Source: JARBAU01 sp040414675
GTDB taxonomy: Archaea > Thermoproteota > Nitrososphaeria > Nitrososphaerales > Nitrososphaeraceae
DNA: 64,000 bases
Direction of reading: 5' to 3'
Assembly (NCBI GenBank): GCA_040414675.1
Contig: JBEDUN010000093.1
Coordinates: 124,001 to 188,000 of the forward strand
Positions 53,678-63,921 of this stretch are shown here, one piece after another (the first letter of the stretch is position 1; each line of letters opens with the position of its first letter). The notes beneath the pieces are model-generated. The model did not search any database. It was not told where the DNA came from and saw only the letters and a program-made list of their open reading frames with translations. The translations under genes were made by a program, and so were the position numbers.

Positions 53678-54886
53678 GTGATCGACGCTAGAAATATAGG
53701 TCTTAGAAATATTGAAGTTGCTGATACTAAGATATGTTCTATTGACGGCGAAAACGGGAAGTTAATTTACCGAGGTTATGACATTTTGGATTTGGTTAAT
53801 CATTCCACTTTTGAGGAAACTGCATATCTTCTGATTTTTGGTGAACTTCCCAGTTCCGAACAGTTGGATGACTTCACTGAACGCATGACAGAAGCAAGGT
53901 CCCTACCGAGCCCTATTTTGAGGAATTTAACTAATCGACCGAAAAGAGCTGAACCTATGGATGTAATTCAATCAGCTATATCTGAGCTACCTGATTACGA
54001 TCTTAATATGAGAGAAGATACAAAGAGTGCAAATATCCGAAGAGCAATAACTCTGATGGGCAAAATTCCATCTATTGTCGCAGCTTGGGACAGAATTAGG
54101 CATTCACAAGATGTAATTGAACCGTTAGATAAGGGTAGCCATGCGGAAAATTTCCTTTATTTACTCAGAGGAGATCATCCTACAAAAGAGGAAGCAAAAG
54201 TGTTTGATGTATCGCTTATTTTACATGCTGAGCATAGTTTTAATGCTTCAACTTTTGCCGCTAGAGAGATTGCCTCTACAAGAGCTCACATGTATGCGTC
54301 TATCGCTGGTGCGGTCGGCGCTTTGTCTGGAGAGCTCCATGGTGGAGCTAATGTTCAGGTCATGAAAATGCTTCTGGAAATTGCAGAACCTGAACGTGCC
54401 AGGGATTGGGTTAGAAATAGATTGAGCCAAGGAGGAAGAATTATGGGAATGGGTCATGCGGTTTATAGAACCACAGACCCAAGAGCTGAAGTTCTCAGGA
54501 CTTTATCACATATTATTTCAAAGGAACGTAATACAAAATGGTTCGAAATTACAGAACAAGTTGAAAAGACAACCCAAGAGTTCATGGCAAAGAATAAAGG
54601 TCAATTGATCTATGCTAATGTCGACTTGTATAGCGCATCCCTTTATTATAGCCTGAACATACCGTTGGACCTAAATACGCCAATCTTCTCAATAGCACGA
54701 GCTGCGGGATGGACCGCTCATGTAATAGAAGAAAAATTTGCCGAAGCAGCACCGAAACCTGCTCTGTATAGACCCAAGGCATCTTACGTAGGAAAGTATT
54801 GTGGTCCAATGGGATGCGAATATATACCCATTACTAGTAGACTGAACGAGGAATTGAGTAGTAGTGAAAGTAGAGAGGAGAGATAA
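53678..54886 (+). CDS. gltA: Citrate synthase
   Basis: 402 residues from a GTG. NGKLIYRGYDILDLV at the N-terminus, LSGELHGGANVQVMKML with a catalytic His, and MGMGHAVYRTTDPRAEVL with the second His are clear. It condenses oxaloacetate and acetyl-CoA in the cytoplasm. The C-terminus ends in a Ser/Glu/Arg-rich tail. Divergent from ADH synthase across about 130 bases. Confidence 0.95.
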   Translation: MIDARNIGLRNIEVADTKICSIDGENGKLIYRGYDILDLVNHSTFEETAYLLIFGELPSSEQLDDFTERMTEARSLPSPILRNLTNRPKRAEPMDVIQSAISELPDYDLNMREDTKSANIRRAITLMGKIPSIVAAWDRIRHSQDVIEPLDKGSHAENFLYLLRGDHPTKEEAKVFDVSLILHAEHSFNASTFAAREIASTRAHMYASIAGAVGALSGELHGGANVQVMKMLLEIAEPERARDWVRNRLSQGGRIMGMGHAVYRTTDPRAEVLRTLSHIISKERNTKWFEITEQVEKTTQEFMAKNKGQLIYANVDLYSASLYYSLNIPLDLNTPIFSIARAAGWTAHVIEEKFAEAAPKPALYRPKASYVGKYCGPMGCEYIPITSRLNEELSSSESREER

Positions 54887-54937
54887 CTTTTGGTATCTAA
54901 CATTTTCGACCAGTAGCATTTCAGAGTTAAAGCGAAT

Positions 54938-55417
54938 TTGAGGGTAAATGTTATTTCCAAGACCGAAACTTCAAAACTAGTAGATGTTCTTCGTAGTAGC
55001 TGGCCGTCAGAGAGTATCCCAAGAATAAAGACATTAAAGGTATATGAAGCTGGAAAGAACAAGTACTTGCTTACGGCTGAGAAATTCATAGCCGCGAAAG
55101 TTGAAAATAATTATGTTCCATTTGTAGGAGACAACGATTTACTCCAGCATTTTCCATTCATAACGGTCGATATGAAGGCGGTGAAATTCGTGTGTAATGG
55201 CGCCAACATCATGAGACCAGGTATCACCACTTTTCAATTCTTCAATCAGGGCTCTGTCGTAGTTATTAAGGATCAAACTCATCTCAAGCCATTGTCTGTG
55301 GGCATTGCATTAGAAAGTAGCGATGAGGCTGCAAAGAAGGACAAGGGATGCATTATCAATAATATTCACTATGTAGGCGATAGTCTATGGGAAATTTACA
55401 AGGAAATAAAAGAATAG
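54938..55417 (+). CDS. PUA-domain RNA-binding protein
   Basis: 159 residues from a TTG. The N-terminal 70 residues form a small alpha/beta part, followed by a PUA domain (VDMKAVKFVCNGANIMRPGI, GSVVVIKDQ, KPLSVGIAL). This layout resembles MCT-1/Tma20-like translation proteins. It follows citrate synthase by about 50 bases. Exact role unknown. Confidence 0.8.
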   Translation: MRVNVISKTETSKLVDVLRSSWPSESIPRIKTLKVYEAGKNKYLLTAEKFIAAKVENNYVPFVGDNDLLQHFPFITVDMKAVKFVCNGANIMRPGITTFQFFNQGSVVVIKDQTHLKPLSVGIALESSDEAAKKDKGCIINNIHYVGDSLWEIYKEIKE

Positions 55418-55503
55418 TCAGCTTTACTTTTTCGAAATTTCACCGAATATAGTTCATGTAAATTTGGATTTGTCAACGTTTCAATATCAAATGATTGAGG
55501 AAT

Positions 55504-58131
55504 CTATTTCGATTTAATACTAGATTGTGCAGCTGACAGAATTGCTATAGGTATCCTTCTCGGCGAGGTGCTTACATAATCTAATCCCAAATCGCTAAAG
55601 AATTTTATTGAATTAGGATCCCCGCCGTGTTCTCCACAGATTCCTATTTTGACTTTCTTATTGATCAGCTTTGCTCGTTCTGTTGCGAATCTCATTAGCA
55701 TCCCAACTCCTTCTTTGTCGATTGTTTGAAATGGATTGAAGGCGATGATTTTCTGCTCCATGTATGCTGTGAGAAATTTACTTTCAGCATCTTCCCTACT
55801 AAAGCTGAATGCAGCTTGAGTAAGATCATTTGTGCCAAAGCTTATAAAATCCACACAGGCTGATATTTTATCAGCAATAAGACAGGATCGAACTACTTCG
55901 ATCATACATCCAAATTCGATTCTCAAGCCAAATCTGTACTTTGATTCAATAGCCCTCTTTACATTATCGAATACGACTTTGATGGCTTTCAATTCTTCAA
56001 TCATACTTACTTGAGGAACCAAGATCTGGGGAAAAACCGTAATGCCACTAAGCTTTAATTCAGCTGCAGCTTCACAAACTGCATTTATCTGTGATTCATA
56101 AAGTTCAGGATATGAAATACCAATTCTAACACCCCTATGTCCTAACATCGGATTGGATTCTTTTAGCTCGCGAACTCGACGCAGTATCTTTTCCTTATTT
56201 TGACTTCCATTTTTGACATCAGGATTCCATACTTCTTCATCTATATCTGACATAAGATCTTCCTCTCTGGGAAGAAACTCATGGAGTGGTGCATCAAGCA
56301 ACCTAAAGGCTACAGGAAGATTTTTTGTCTGCATCAGGATATTTCGAATAATGGTTTTCTGATGTGTATTTAACTCTAGTAACATCAGTCTTCTCTGATT
56401 AGGATCGTCAGTCAGAATCATTCTCTTAAATGTGTTGGTGATGTTTTGCTGGTTAAATATGCCCTCAGTTCTACACAGTCCCACACCTTCTGCCCCGTAG
56501 CTTCTTGCGAGGGAGGCATCATCTGCAGTATCAGCGTTAGCTCGAATTTCAATTTTCTTTTCAGTATGTGCCCATTGAAGTAATTCGGTTAGCTCCTTAC
56601 TTATTTTACTAGAAGTACTTCTGATTTCTCCTAGGTAGACTTTGCCTGTTGTACCATCTATGGTAATCTTTTGTCCCTCATTGATAACATATTGGCTCTT
56701 GAATGAATGATTCTGATCCTCTAATCCTTTAAAGATTTGCGAACAACCTACTACACACGGCTTTCCCATTCCCCTGGCTACAACGATAGCATGGGATGTT
56801 TTGCCTCCTCTAAGAGTTAGTAAACCTACGGAATGTACGAAGGCATAAGTGTCTTCAGGCCGTACTTCATCTCTTACTAGAATTATTTGTTCTCCTTTGC
56901 TACCCATTTCCTTAGCTTTTAGCAAATCAAAGACGGCAATACCACTGACCGAGCCCGGCGAAGCCCCAATGCCTAATGCAATAGGCTTTGCATGCTCTTC
57001 TAGATCAACACTAGGATAAATCATCTGTTCAAGTGCAGTAGCATCAATTCTAGACAAAGCTGTGGTCTTATCAATTAGGCCTTCGTGACAGAGATCAACG
57101 GAAGCTTTGACATTTGCGAATGCACTCATTTCAGCAGGTCTTGTTTGCAATAGGTAAAGATCATTCTCTTCCACAGTAAACTCTATTTGCTGTGGCGTCT
57201 TTAATTGTTCTTCCAAAATCTTGGCAACGTCTCTGAGTTTTGTTTCAATAGTTGGAAAATCAGATGCCATTTCTTCGATCTGGTTCGGTTTGGAGCACCC
57301 AATAAACAAATCCTCTCCCTGCGCGTTGATGAGATACTCGCCATATAGGTTTTTTTCGCCAGATTCTGGACTCCTCGTGAATGCAATACCGGTCATACTT
57401 CTATCTCCCAAATTACCAAATACCATTCTCATAACAACAACTGCAGTTCCATTTGCTCTATCAAATGGGATATCCCTGTATTTCCTATATTCGCTCGCTT
57501 CTCTACTTGACCAAGACTTTAGAACTGTGCTTATCGAAAGTTCGAGCTGTCTATACGGATCTTCTGGAAAGGCCTTTCCAGTTTTTATCTTCCAAACCTC
57601 TTTGAGAGAACGAATTACCTTTTTGAGACCTTCTACATCTTGAGCTTTCACTTCGCCACATATTTTTGAAAGGACATTTTCGTCGATATCAAGGACTTTT
57701 TGAGTTAACATTTGGACAAACCTTCTATAACAATCCCATGCAAATGAATCCGATTTTTTTTGTGAAGCTAATCCAGCTACTGTATCGTCGTTCAAACCTA
57801 CATTAAGAATGGTAGTCATAATTCCTGGCATTGATATAGATGATCCTGATCTCACAGAAATAAGAAGTGGTTTGCTGCGATCACCAAACAGAAGACCAGC
57901 TTGTAGTTCCAAATTTCTTACAGCTCCCTTTACTTCATTCATGAGGCCGTCAGGCAGTAGCATTCCCGCATCAAAAAATTTTTCACATACTTCAGTACTG
58001 ATTATAAACCCCTGTGGCACAGGCAAATTCATAGCCGTCATTCTGACCAACCCTGCTCCCTTAAGTCCTAATAGCCTATAGCTCTCATTGAGGCCGTCTC
58101 TAAAGGAGTAGATCGGCATTGTTAAAGTCAT
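55504..58131 (-). CDS. ppdK: Pyruvate, phosphate dikinase
   Basis: 875 residues, full length. An ATP-grasp N-terminal part (LKGAGLVRMTAMNLPVPQGF), the phosphohistidine domain GGKTSHAIVVARGMGKPCVVG and a C-terminal PEP-binding barrel (YGAEGVGLCRTEGIFN, FGTNDLTQAAFSFSRED, KIGICGEHGGD with catalytic Cys). It interconverts pyruvate and PEP with ATP and phosphate and would serve gluconeogenesis. Confidence 0.97.
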   Translation of the reverse strand: MTLTMPIYSFRDGLNESYRLLGLKGAGLVRMTAMNLPVPQGFIISTEVCEKFFDAGMLLPDGLMNEVKGAVRNLELQAGLLFGDRSKPLLISVRSGSSISMPGIMTTILNVGLNDDTVAGLASQKKSDSFAWDCYRRFVQMLTQKVLDIDENVLSKICGEVKAQDVEGLKKVIRSLKEVWKIKTGKAFPEDPYRQLELSISTVLKSWSSREASEYRKYRDIPFDRANGTAVVVMRMVFGNLGDRSMTGIAFTRSPESGEKNLYGEYLINAQGEDLFIGCSKPNQIEEMASDFPTIETKLRDVAKILEEQLKTPQQIEFTVEENDLYLLQTRPAEMSAFANVKASVDLCHEGLIDKTTALSRIDATALEQMIYPSVDLEEHAKPIALGIGASPGSVSGIAVFDLLKAKEMGSKGEQIILVRDEVRPEDTYAFVHSVGLLTLRGGKTSHAIVVARGMGKPCVVGCSQIFKGLEDQNHSFKSQYVINEGQKITIDGTTGKVYLGEIRSTSSKISKELTELLQWAHTEKKIEIRANADTADDASLARSYGAEGVGLCRTEGIFNQQNITNTFKRMILTDDPNQRRLMLLELNTHQKTIIRNILMQTKNLPVAFRLLDAPLHEFLPREEDLMSDIDEEVWNPDVKNGSQNKEKILRRVRELKESNPMLGHRGVRIGISYPELYESQINAVCEAAAELKLSGITVFPQILVPQVSMIEELKAIKVVFDNVKRAIESKYRFGLRIEFGCMIEVVRSCLIADKISACVDFISFGTNDLTQAAFSFSREDAESKFLTAYMEQKIIAFNPFQTIDKEGVGMLMRFATERAKLINKKVKIGICGEHGGDPNSIKFFSDLGLDYVSTSPRRIPIAILSAAQSSIKSK

Positions 58132-58517
58132 ATTAATGCATCAGGATAGAGTGTGCTCCAACTTAAATACTCCCAATTTATATGAAAGCGAAATTTGATC
58201 TTGATCAAATAATATCATAATTACCAATTATGACAGAAATAAAAAAGTAATTGTTGTCTGAAAAATTCTGTTTTCTATCCACTATCTTATTTCTTCTCGA
58301 AGCGATCCTGCTTCTTTCCAAAGATAGACCTGAACTTGGCTATTTAGCTGGATCTCATCTATTAGATAAGACCCATCAATTACAAATGGAACATAACTTA
58401 GTCAGTAGCGCATACCTTACAGATAAGAATAAAATGATACATCCCATTGTTGACAAGCAATTAATTTTAATTTTCAAAAACATATCAAAGACTCAGACGC
58501 CTTAGTCGCAGCTGTAT
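58132..58517. other. Intergenic region, doubtful short frame only
   Basis: About 390 bases between ppdK and cofC. A TTG-started 84-codon frame on the plus strand (58251-58505) has a leucine-rich start but no known motif, and I do not support it as a gene. Confidence 0.45.
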
Positions 58518-59183
58518 TCATTGTATTGTGATTTCACTTAAAAATTCCAATGCCGTACTATTATAACAATCGAACTTCGTTAGCATGTTAACATCATGTA
58601 TTGTATCAAGATCAATCATTACATTATCAGACAACATGGCAAAAATTGAAGCCTTAATTTGAAGTGCTTCTTGTATGTGTCTAGAATAACTATTTTCATC
58701 ATAATACGTCCTTATTAGATTGATGGGCTTCCTCAATAGGATATTAGTTCCATCATGTCTAAGCGATGGACAAATCACAATACACTTTTCGCAATGCTCG
58801 CTTGTTTTTGCAACCAAGTCAATATTTTCAGGTTGGAGAAGTGGCAGATCACTAGGGACTACGATCATCGCTTCTGCACCATTTTTTATACTGAAGGTGT
58901 CTGCTGTCATTACGGCATTATTAACACCATCATCTATATCTTGTCTAAGAAACTTTGCTCCCACTTTCTCAGAGGCATATTTTGCCCTTTCATCCCCTGA
59001 GACAACGATTATCGTATCGATCATAGTAGATTTCATCAAAGTAGTCAGGGTGTCGGTTAGAAGCAGCTCTGTTAGTTTCACACGGGATTCATCAGTTAGC
59101 CAGAATTTGAGTCTAGATTTACTAGATTCAAATCGTTTTACCGGTATTACTGCAAATATTTTATGACTCAATTTTATCGACAA
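58518..59183 (-). CDS. cofC: 2-phospho-L-lactate guanylyltransferase
   Basis: 221 residues, TTG start. AVIPVKRFESSKSRL and MIVVPSDLPLLQPENI with GTNILLRKP are nucleotidyltransferase motifs of CofC, which activates phospholactate (or a related acid) with GTP for coenzyme F420. It overlaps the end of cofD by ten bases, so both are one unit. Confidence 0.93.
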   Translation of the reverse strand: MSIKLSHKIFAVIPVKRFESSKSRLKFWLTDESRVKLTELLLTDTLTTLMKSTMIDTIIVVSGDERAKYASEKVGAKFLRQDIDDGVNNAVMTADTFSIKNGAEAMIVVPSDLPLLQPENIDLVAKTSEHCEKCIVICPSLRHDGTNILLRKPINLIRTYYDENSYSRHIQEALQIKASIFAMLSDNVMIDLDTIHDVNMLTKFDCYNSTALEFLSEITIQ

Positions 59184-60118
59184 TTCGCTAGGATATATTT
59201 AGCCAGCAAATTTTCTTCAAACCGATTATTCATGACAATATCTGTTTCATATACGGCAACATTATGATTAGAAATCTCTTCACCGAGTTCATGGTCTTGT
59301 TCTGAAATAACAAATTTTCCCAAAAAATTTTTGTAATACTTTGCTACTCCAAGTGACGATGCATCCAGTTTCGCGCTTTTCATATACTTTTCAGCAGGTC
59401 CAGAAATTATCTTGTTACCAATAAATGGTGATACTGCTATCACTTTTTTTCTCATCGATATGAGCTCAGATTTGAAGTCTTTTATTGCCAACATCGGACC
59501 AATGCTGCTGATAGGATTAGCAGGAGCAACGATTATTGCGCTAGCCCTCCTTAGTGCCTTTACTGCAATCGAACTAGCACGTCCTTGACGGGATCCCTTA
59601 TAACGGATAGACCGAATATTTGGCCTTCCTTTTTCCCTTACCCAAAATTCTTGAATATGCAAATCTCCACAATCTGTCTTTAATCTGGTTTCTATATGAT
59701 TATTTGAAACTGGGAGAATCTGTGGCTTCACATTAAATTTACGTCTAAGAAATTCAGTTACCTCTGTAAGGTCTTTACCTTCATTTAGCAACTTTGTTCT
59801 AATGACGTGCGTAGCCAGGTCCTTGTCGCCTAGCTTGAACCAAGTTGGTTCCCCAAGGATTGCGAGTTGGTTAAGAAAAGAATATTTGTCTTGCTTAATT
59901 CCCCATCCATTAAATCGATCTAGAACATTGGCAAGTCCATAAATAGATGTATCTAGATCAGGACAAACATAGACTCCATGAACCCAAAAATTGTCAGCCA
60001 CATTTGAAATCACGACAAGATCATCGACTGCCGCGGCTAACCCGCGTAGGAGTTTTATTGACCCTGTACCCCCTGCTAACGCTACAATCAAATTTAGAGA
60101 TCTACTAAACTTGTACAA
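59174..60118 (-). CDS. cofD: 2-phospho-L-lactate transferase
   Basis: 314 residues, TTG start. VALAGGTGSIKLLRGLA, a NVADNFWVHGVYVCPDLDTSIY stretch and IIVAPANPISSIGPMLAI are CofD hallmarks. It joins the activated acid to the deazaflavin Fo to make F420-0, the substrate of CofE at 7.2 kb. Confidence 0.95.
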   Translation of the reverse strand: MYKFSRSLNLIVALAGGTGSIKLLRGLAAAVDDLVVISNVADNFWVHGVYVCPDLDTSIYGLANVLDRFNGWGIKQDKYSFLNQLAILGEPTWFKLGDKDLATHVIRTKLLNEGKDLTEVTEFLRRKFNVKPQILPVSNNHIETRLKTDCGDLHIQEFWVREKGRPNIRSIRYKGSRQGRASSIAVKALRRASAIIVAPANPISSIGPMLAIKDFKSELISMRKKVIAVSPFIGNKIISGPAEKYMKSAKLDASSLGVAKYYKNFLGKFVISEQDHELGEEISNHNVAVYETDIVMNNRFEENLLAKYILANCR

Positions 60119-60339
60119 TGTATAATTTTCGAAGTTCTAAAAGGCCAATTATGATGATAAATAGGATCAGACTTTATCTTGCGCCAAGGTAAGAACATAA
60201 AGTTTTTGATAAAACCACATACTAAATGTAATAAAAGACTTCGTAGACTGATCGAGATCCGGAATATCGAAGAATTTAATTATACAGAGGTACGAAAGTC
60301 GCAATAAAGATTATAAACAGGGCGCATGAGAGGTTCCAT

Positions 60340-61374
60340 GTGAAGGCTGCGACATTCTCTTCGTATGCGCTCATAATTGCTATTTTATTGGGAGGGGCCG
60401 TGTCAGGTGCAAAAGGTGTGCAGATGACAACATTATTAATCCCATCTGAGAACTCCGCACAAGGAGATATGACGGGGGTACGATTCATTGATCTCAAATA
60501 CGCTCCTGGGAGTCCCATCTCCAAGCAGCTTGCTGGTAAAACAGAAAACGTTCGATTTACTCTTAATTCTTCTGATCCCGCTATGGCCAGAATTGTTTCA
60601 CTTATAAATAGCGATATTGCTACACAGAAAAAAAGCCCAGTGAGGCTCAGTAATGCTACTCTAGTCTATACTGGACAGTTACGAGGAGACACTGACAGCG
60701 CTTCACTATCATATAAGGTAAATATTAAACCCAACATAACCAACTTTGTACTCGACAAAAACAATCAGGGAACGGTTGTGGATTTAGATTGGCGCGGATT
60801 CGTAATCGATGAGCCTCTTTACGTTAATGTGCCCAAATACGGCAATATGAGTATCAATTTTCCGATCGGCCTATTACAGGCAACCCATCCAGATCTTGCC
60901 AAGCAATTCCTTGCTTCGCCTTCATCTCCCATATGGAGGACTCCTCTTCTTGATTTTCGAGACGTAGCTAAATCTATGGATAGCTGGCACTTTTTGTTTG
61001 ATCCTACAGGAAGTCAGGCTGGTGCTGCTGGATTCAAAGAGGTTGGCGGAGCTAGGGCCGTTTCTATTTATTCGTTGGGAGAGAGCAGCTTCAGGGAAGG
61101 CACTATGACGGAAACAACGGCAGATTCAACTGCCAATATCGGTGGTTCTCCAGTTGCAGTCCATTCAAGCACACCTCCTCCAAGTGCCCAAATTCAGATA
61201 ACTGGATTTTCCAATATTCGCAAATCTGGAAATAGCGAATTAGCATTCGTATCAGACAAGGCGCCAGAAGGTACGGTTACTGCGACAGGAGGATTTCCTA
61301 TCCAGGTGCTACTAGTTTTGGGTGGAATGATGGGTGCAGTTGCTGTGTTCGTGCTACTGAAGGCAAGGAAATGA
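60340..61374 (+). CDS. Secreted protein with C-terminal membrane anchor
   Basis: 344 residues from a GTG. A signal-peptide-like N-terminus (SSYALIIAILLGGAVSGAKG) and a C-terminal hydrophobic segment with basic end (LLVLGGMMGAVAVFVLLKARK) suggest an extracellular domain held at the membrane. The middle is rich in Ser, Asn and Gly with beta-type strands (LSYKVNIKPNITNF). I do not recognise the family. Confidence 0.7.
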   Translation: MKAATFSSYALIIAILLGGAVSGAKGVQMTTLLIPSENSAQGDMTGVRFIDLKYAPGSPISKQLAGKTENVRFTLNSSDPAMARIVSLINSDIATQKKSPVRLSNATLVYTGQLRGDTDSASLSYKVNIKPNITNFVLDKNNQGTVVDLDWRGFVIDEPLYVNVPKYGNMSINFPIGLLQATHPDLAKQFLASPSSPIWRTPLLDFRDVAKSMDSWHFLFDPTGSQAGAAGFKEVGGARAVSIYSLGESSFREGTMTETTADSTANIGGSPVAVHSSTPPPSAQIQITGFSNIRKSGNSELAFVSDKAPEGTVTATGGFPIQVLLVLGGMMGAVAVFVLLKARK

Positions 61375-61445
61375 TGCATCGATATTCAAATAAAGTACAA
61401 ATCCATCTCAGAGAAGTCCTTTTTACACGATTCCAATAGGGCTTA

Positions 61446-61973
61446 TTAATAGTCTTGATGTCGTAGATAGTAACCAACGTCAAGCAGGTTGATAACTGTT
61501 ATTGAATCCTGCTTAAATAAAAGTGGGTTCGGATACCGGGCACGGCCAATAGCGATGACCTCTAGCTTGTTGTTTAATATTACAAGATTTTGATTAGCTC
61601 GGATATCTATACTAGCATCAATAATTGATTGTCCGAATACATCCCTGCCATATAGTACCAATCTTTCTCCATTCTCATTCACAGTTACAAAGGGCACTTT
61701 GCACCCGGCCCTGTAGACTATCCCAGCTCCCTCTAAAGTAAGATTTAGTCGGTTTCCAAGACGACCAATCAATATGCCAGCATGTGCTGGCTTAACTGAT
61801 ATCGCAAGTTCACCTGCGCTCTCTGAGATTAAATATACCTCTCTTATTTTGGTGCTCGATCCGTCTTTGATTAGAATGCATTTATTCCATCGTACAAAAT
61901 AATCAAAACATCCTAATTTAGAATAGGTGCGTTTAAGAAGCGTTATTTCTCCTCGAGTAGGTTTTCTGAACAC
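61446..61973 (-). CDS. PUA-domain protein, NIP7-like
   Basis: 175 residues from a GTG. The N-terminal part (EITLLKRTYSKLGCFDYF) and a C-terminal PUA domain (DASIDIRANQNLVILNNKLEVI with IGRARY) match NIP7-type proteins, which act in large-subunit ribosome assembly in eukaryotes. It lies 11 bases downstream of an RNA methyltransferase gene, in line with an RNA role. Confidence 0.75.
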   Translation of the reverse strand: MFRKPTRGEITLLKRTYSKLGCFDYFVRWNKCILIKDGSSTKIREVYLISESAGELAISVKPAHAGILIGRLGNRLNLTLEGAGIVYRAGCKVPFVTVNENGERLVLYGRDVFGQSIIDASIDIRANQNLVILNNKLEVIAIGRARYPNPLLFKQDSITVINLLDVGYYLRHQDY

Positions 61974-61984
61974 ATCTATTCACA

Positions 61985-63004
61985 TCAAAGGACACGGATT
62001 TTTGCAATGAAAAAGCCAGACGTATTGTGTAAGTGTGGATAAAATCTGCGAGTATTTACTAGACTTTTATTCAGTTTTAAGGCCCCGTATTTTGTTAAAC
62101 CTGGTTCTCCATATTTTTGTGGCTCGATCGTAATTCTAGTGTTCATTTCTAACAAATTGTTGATAACTAATTCGTTTTCTTCAGGAGCAAAAGTACAAGT
62201 TGAATAGATTATTAAACCTCCAGGTTTTATGACCTTGATGGCATTCTGAAGCAATTCAACTTGGCGAAGCATACATGATTCTATCTTACTCGGCACCAAA
62301 TTGGTCTTAATAAGAGGATCCTTCGCGATAATACCTTCACAGCTACAAGGTGCATCTAGAAGTATTCGATCGAACTTCAATCCCAGTCTTTCCACGTAAC
62401 TACCATCCAATCTATAGATACACGTATTCGAGACTCCACATCGCGATAAATTAAAGTTCAGAGCCTTGACCCTTCTTGAACTTGGTTCCAAAGCTACGAT
62501 GCAGCCAGAATTTTTCATTTTTTGGGATATGAAAGATGTCTTACCTCCTGGAGCAGAAGCCATATCTAAAATGAACTGCTCTGGTAATACGTCCAACTCT
62601 TCAACAGCAAGGCAGGATGCAAGATCCTGTATATAATAATATCCTAAAAGGTATTCTGGCATGGCCCCAATTGGGTAGCGTGATTTTTTAATTAATAGGA
62701 CATCATCTAAAATCGTTTTCTCGCATAGAATGTCTTTTGCTATCAATCTTTGAATTAAGTCATACTTGCTTATCTTTAGAGTGTTAATTCTAATGTATTT
62801 AGGAATACTTTTTTCCATTGCAAGTAAACACTCTTTTAATCTTGGAATGAACTCTAAAAATCTAGAGATCATCCATTCATTATACCCAAATTCCGATGAG
62901 AGTTCTTTAGATAAATTTGATTGAGGGAAAATTGAAACCTTCAATTTGGTGACGAGATATTTAATTCTTCGATTAAATAATCTATCGCGGCTAGGGATCA
63001 ACAA
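61985..63004 (-). CDS. NSUN/Trm4-type RNA m5C methyltransferase
   Basis: 339 residues, TTG start. An N-terminal substrate region, then motif I DMASAPGGKTSFISQ, the motif IV LDAPCSCEG cysteine and the motif VI STCTFAPEENE cysteine, which together are the two catalytic Cys of this family. It methylates cytosines in tRNA or rRNA. Followed immediately by the PUA protein. Confidence 0.94.
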   Translation of the reverse strand: MLIPSRDRLFNRRIKYLVTKLKVSIFPQSNLSKELSSEFGYNEWMISRFLEFIPRLKECLLAMEKSIPKYIRINTLKISKYDLIQRLIAKDILCEKTILDDVLLIKKSRYPIGAMPEYLLGYYYIQDLASCLAVEELDVLPEQFILDMASAPGGKTSFISQKMKNSGCIVALEPSSRRVKALNFNLSRCGVSNTCIYRLDGSYVERLGLKFDRILLDAPCSCEGIIAKDPLIKTNLVPSKIESCMLRQVELLQNAIKVIKPGGLIIYSTCTFAPEENELVINNLLEMNTRITIEPQKYGEPGLTKYGALKLNKSLVNTRRFYPHLHNTSGFFIAKIRVL

Positions 63005-63102
63005 GCAAACAAGTACACCTAATTCGATTTCTTCGATATTCCAAAGTGATTTCGGAGTTATTCGAACAAGCCATTTCTAACTTACTATCGAAATATTCAA
63101 CA

Positions 63103-63388
63103 GGTGTGCTAGCCGTAACCCTCCTTTTGTTTTAAGCGAGATTTCGCTGAGCGGCCAACCTGAGGTATTGCAGGAAAAATTGCCCTCTATTTGGCCTTAC
63201 TCCACTCGGGTCGGCAGTTTCATTCTAGAACACACTCTTCAGACTATTCATCATCATTAGTACACGATCGTGTCTAGATTTCTTTTCTATTCCGTAGCCA
63301 GCCGTCTCCAGCTATTTATCGCTAAATCGAGTGCCTGCAATGAGGGAGGAGTTTCCTCTCCTGGGAGTCACCCGCTCACTAGCTCACC
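63103..63388 (-). ncRNA. rnpB: RNase P RNA
   Basis: About 286 nt on the minus strand, GC-richer than its surroundings. The ends pair as helix P1, GGTG-A-GCTAG with CTAGC-A-CACC. Near the 5' end GAGGAAACTCCTCC is the conserved P4/CR-I strand, and near the 3' end ACAAAAGGAGGGTTAC is the matching CR-V strand; CTCC and GGAG pair to form P4. In the middle GAAACTGCCGACC and GTAAGGCC resemble CR-II/III. This is the catalytic RNA that trims tRNA 5' leaders. It lies between the RNA methyltransferase gene and Tsr3. Confidence 0.85.
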
Positions 63389-63417
63389 TTAGTATACTGA
63401 TTCAGGACAAACATATT

Positions 63418-63921
63418 TTAATATTCTTGCAGAAAATAGTCCTTTTCAATCTTCATAATTTCCTCTTGATTAGTCGAACGAGAATAATCTTCTAATGGTT
63501 CAGCATTGAGTTCAAGGAAGGTATGACCCCATTTGAATTTGTTCATTAGCGCAATTGACAGTTTTTTATTTCCTAGTATGTATGCACATCCCGCGAACGC
63601 CTCTGCTGTAGATAACTTTCCCAACTTGGAATAATTTGTTGGATTTCCAGCCAATAAATTTGGAAGCCTCCTGCTATAATTCGAATGAAATGAATTTAAC
63701 TTAGTTACTTGATGAATATTTTCCCAAGAACAGTCTACCGCACAAACAAATTCTGATACAGATTTGTCAACTGGTGACAATAGTGTTTTAGAAAGTGGAT
63801 TTAGCACGATACTATCTCTACGAAATTTTCGAACCTTCATTGCAAGTTCGAACTTTACTAATTTTTGGGCTGTGCATTTTGAAGAGTCATCTTGATTAAG
63901 TAGGATTATCTGAAGCTGCAA
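63418..63921 (-). CDS. rRNA aminocarboxypropyltransferase Tsr3 (DUF367)
   Basis: 167 residues from a TTG at 63921, chosen because LQIILLNQDDSSKCTAQKL matches the family N-terminus; an ATG 24 codons upstream would add an atypical stretch. FVCAVDCSW, RLPNLLAGNPTNYSKLGKLSTAEA and KFKWGHTFLELN are DUF367/Tsr3 signatures. The enzyme puts the acp group on a hypermodified pseudouridine of small-subunit rRNA using SAM. Confidence 0.9.
   Translation of the reverse strand: MQLQIILLNQDDSSKCTAQKLVKFELAMKVRKFRRDSIVLNPLSKTLLSPVDKSVSEFVCAVDCSWENIHQVTKLNSFHSNYSRRLPNLLAGNPTNYSKLGKLSTAEAFAGCAYILGNKKLSIALMNKFKWGHTFLELNAEPLEDYSRSTNQEEIMKIEKDYFLQEY

Noticed and set aside
58251..58505. 84-codon TTG-started frame
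   Set aside because: Only a leucine-rich start; no family and poor start context.
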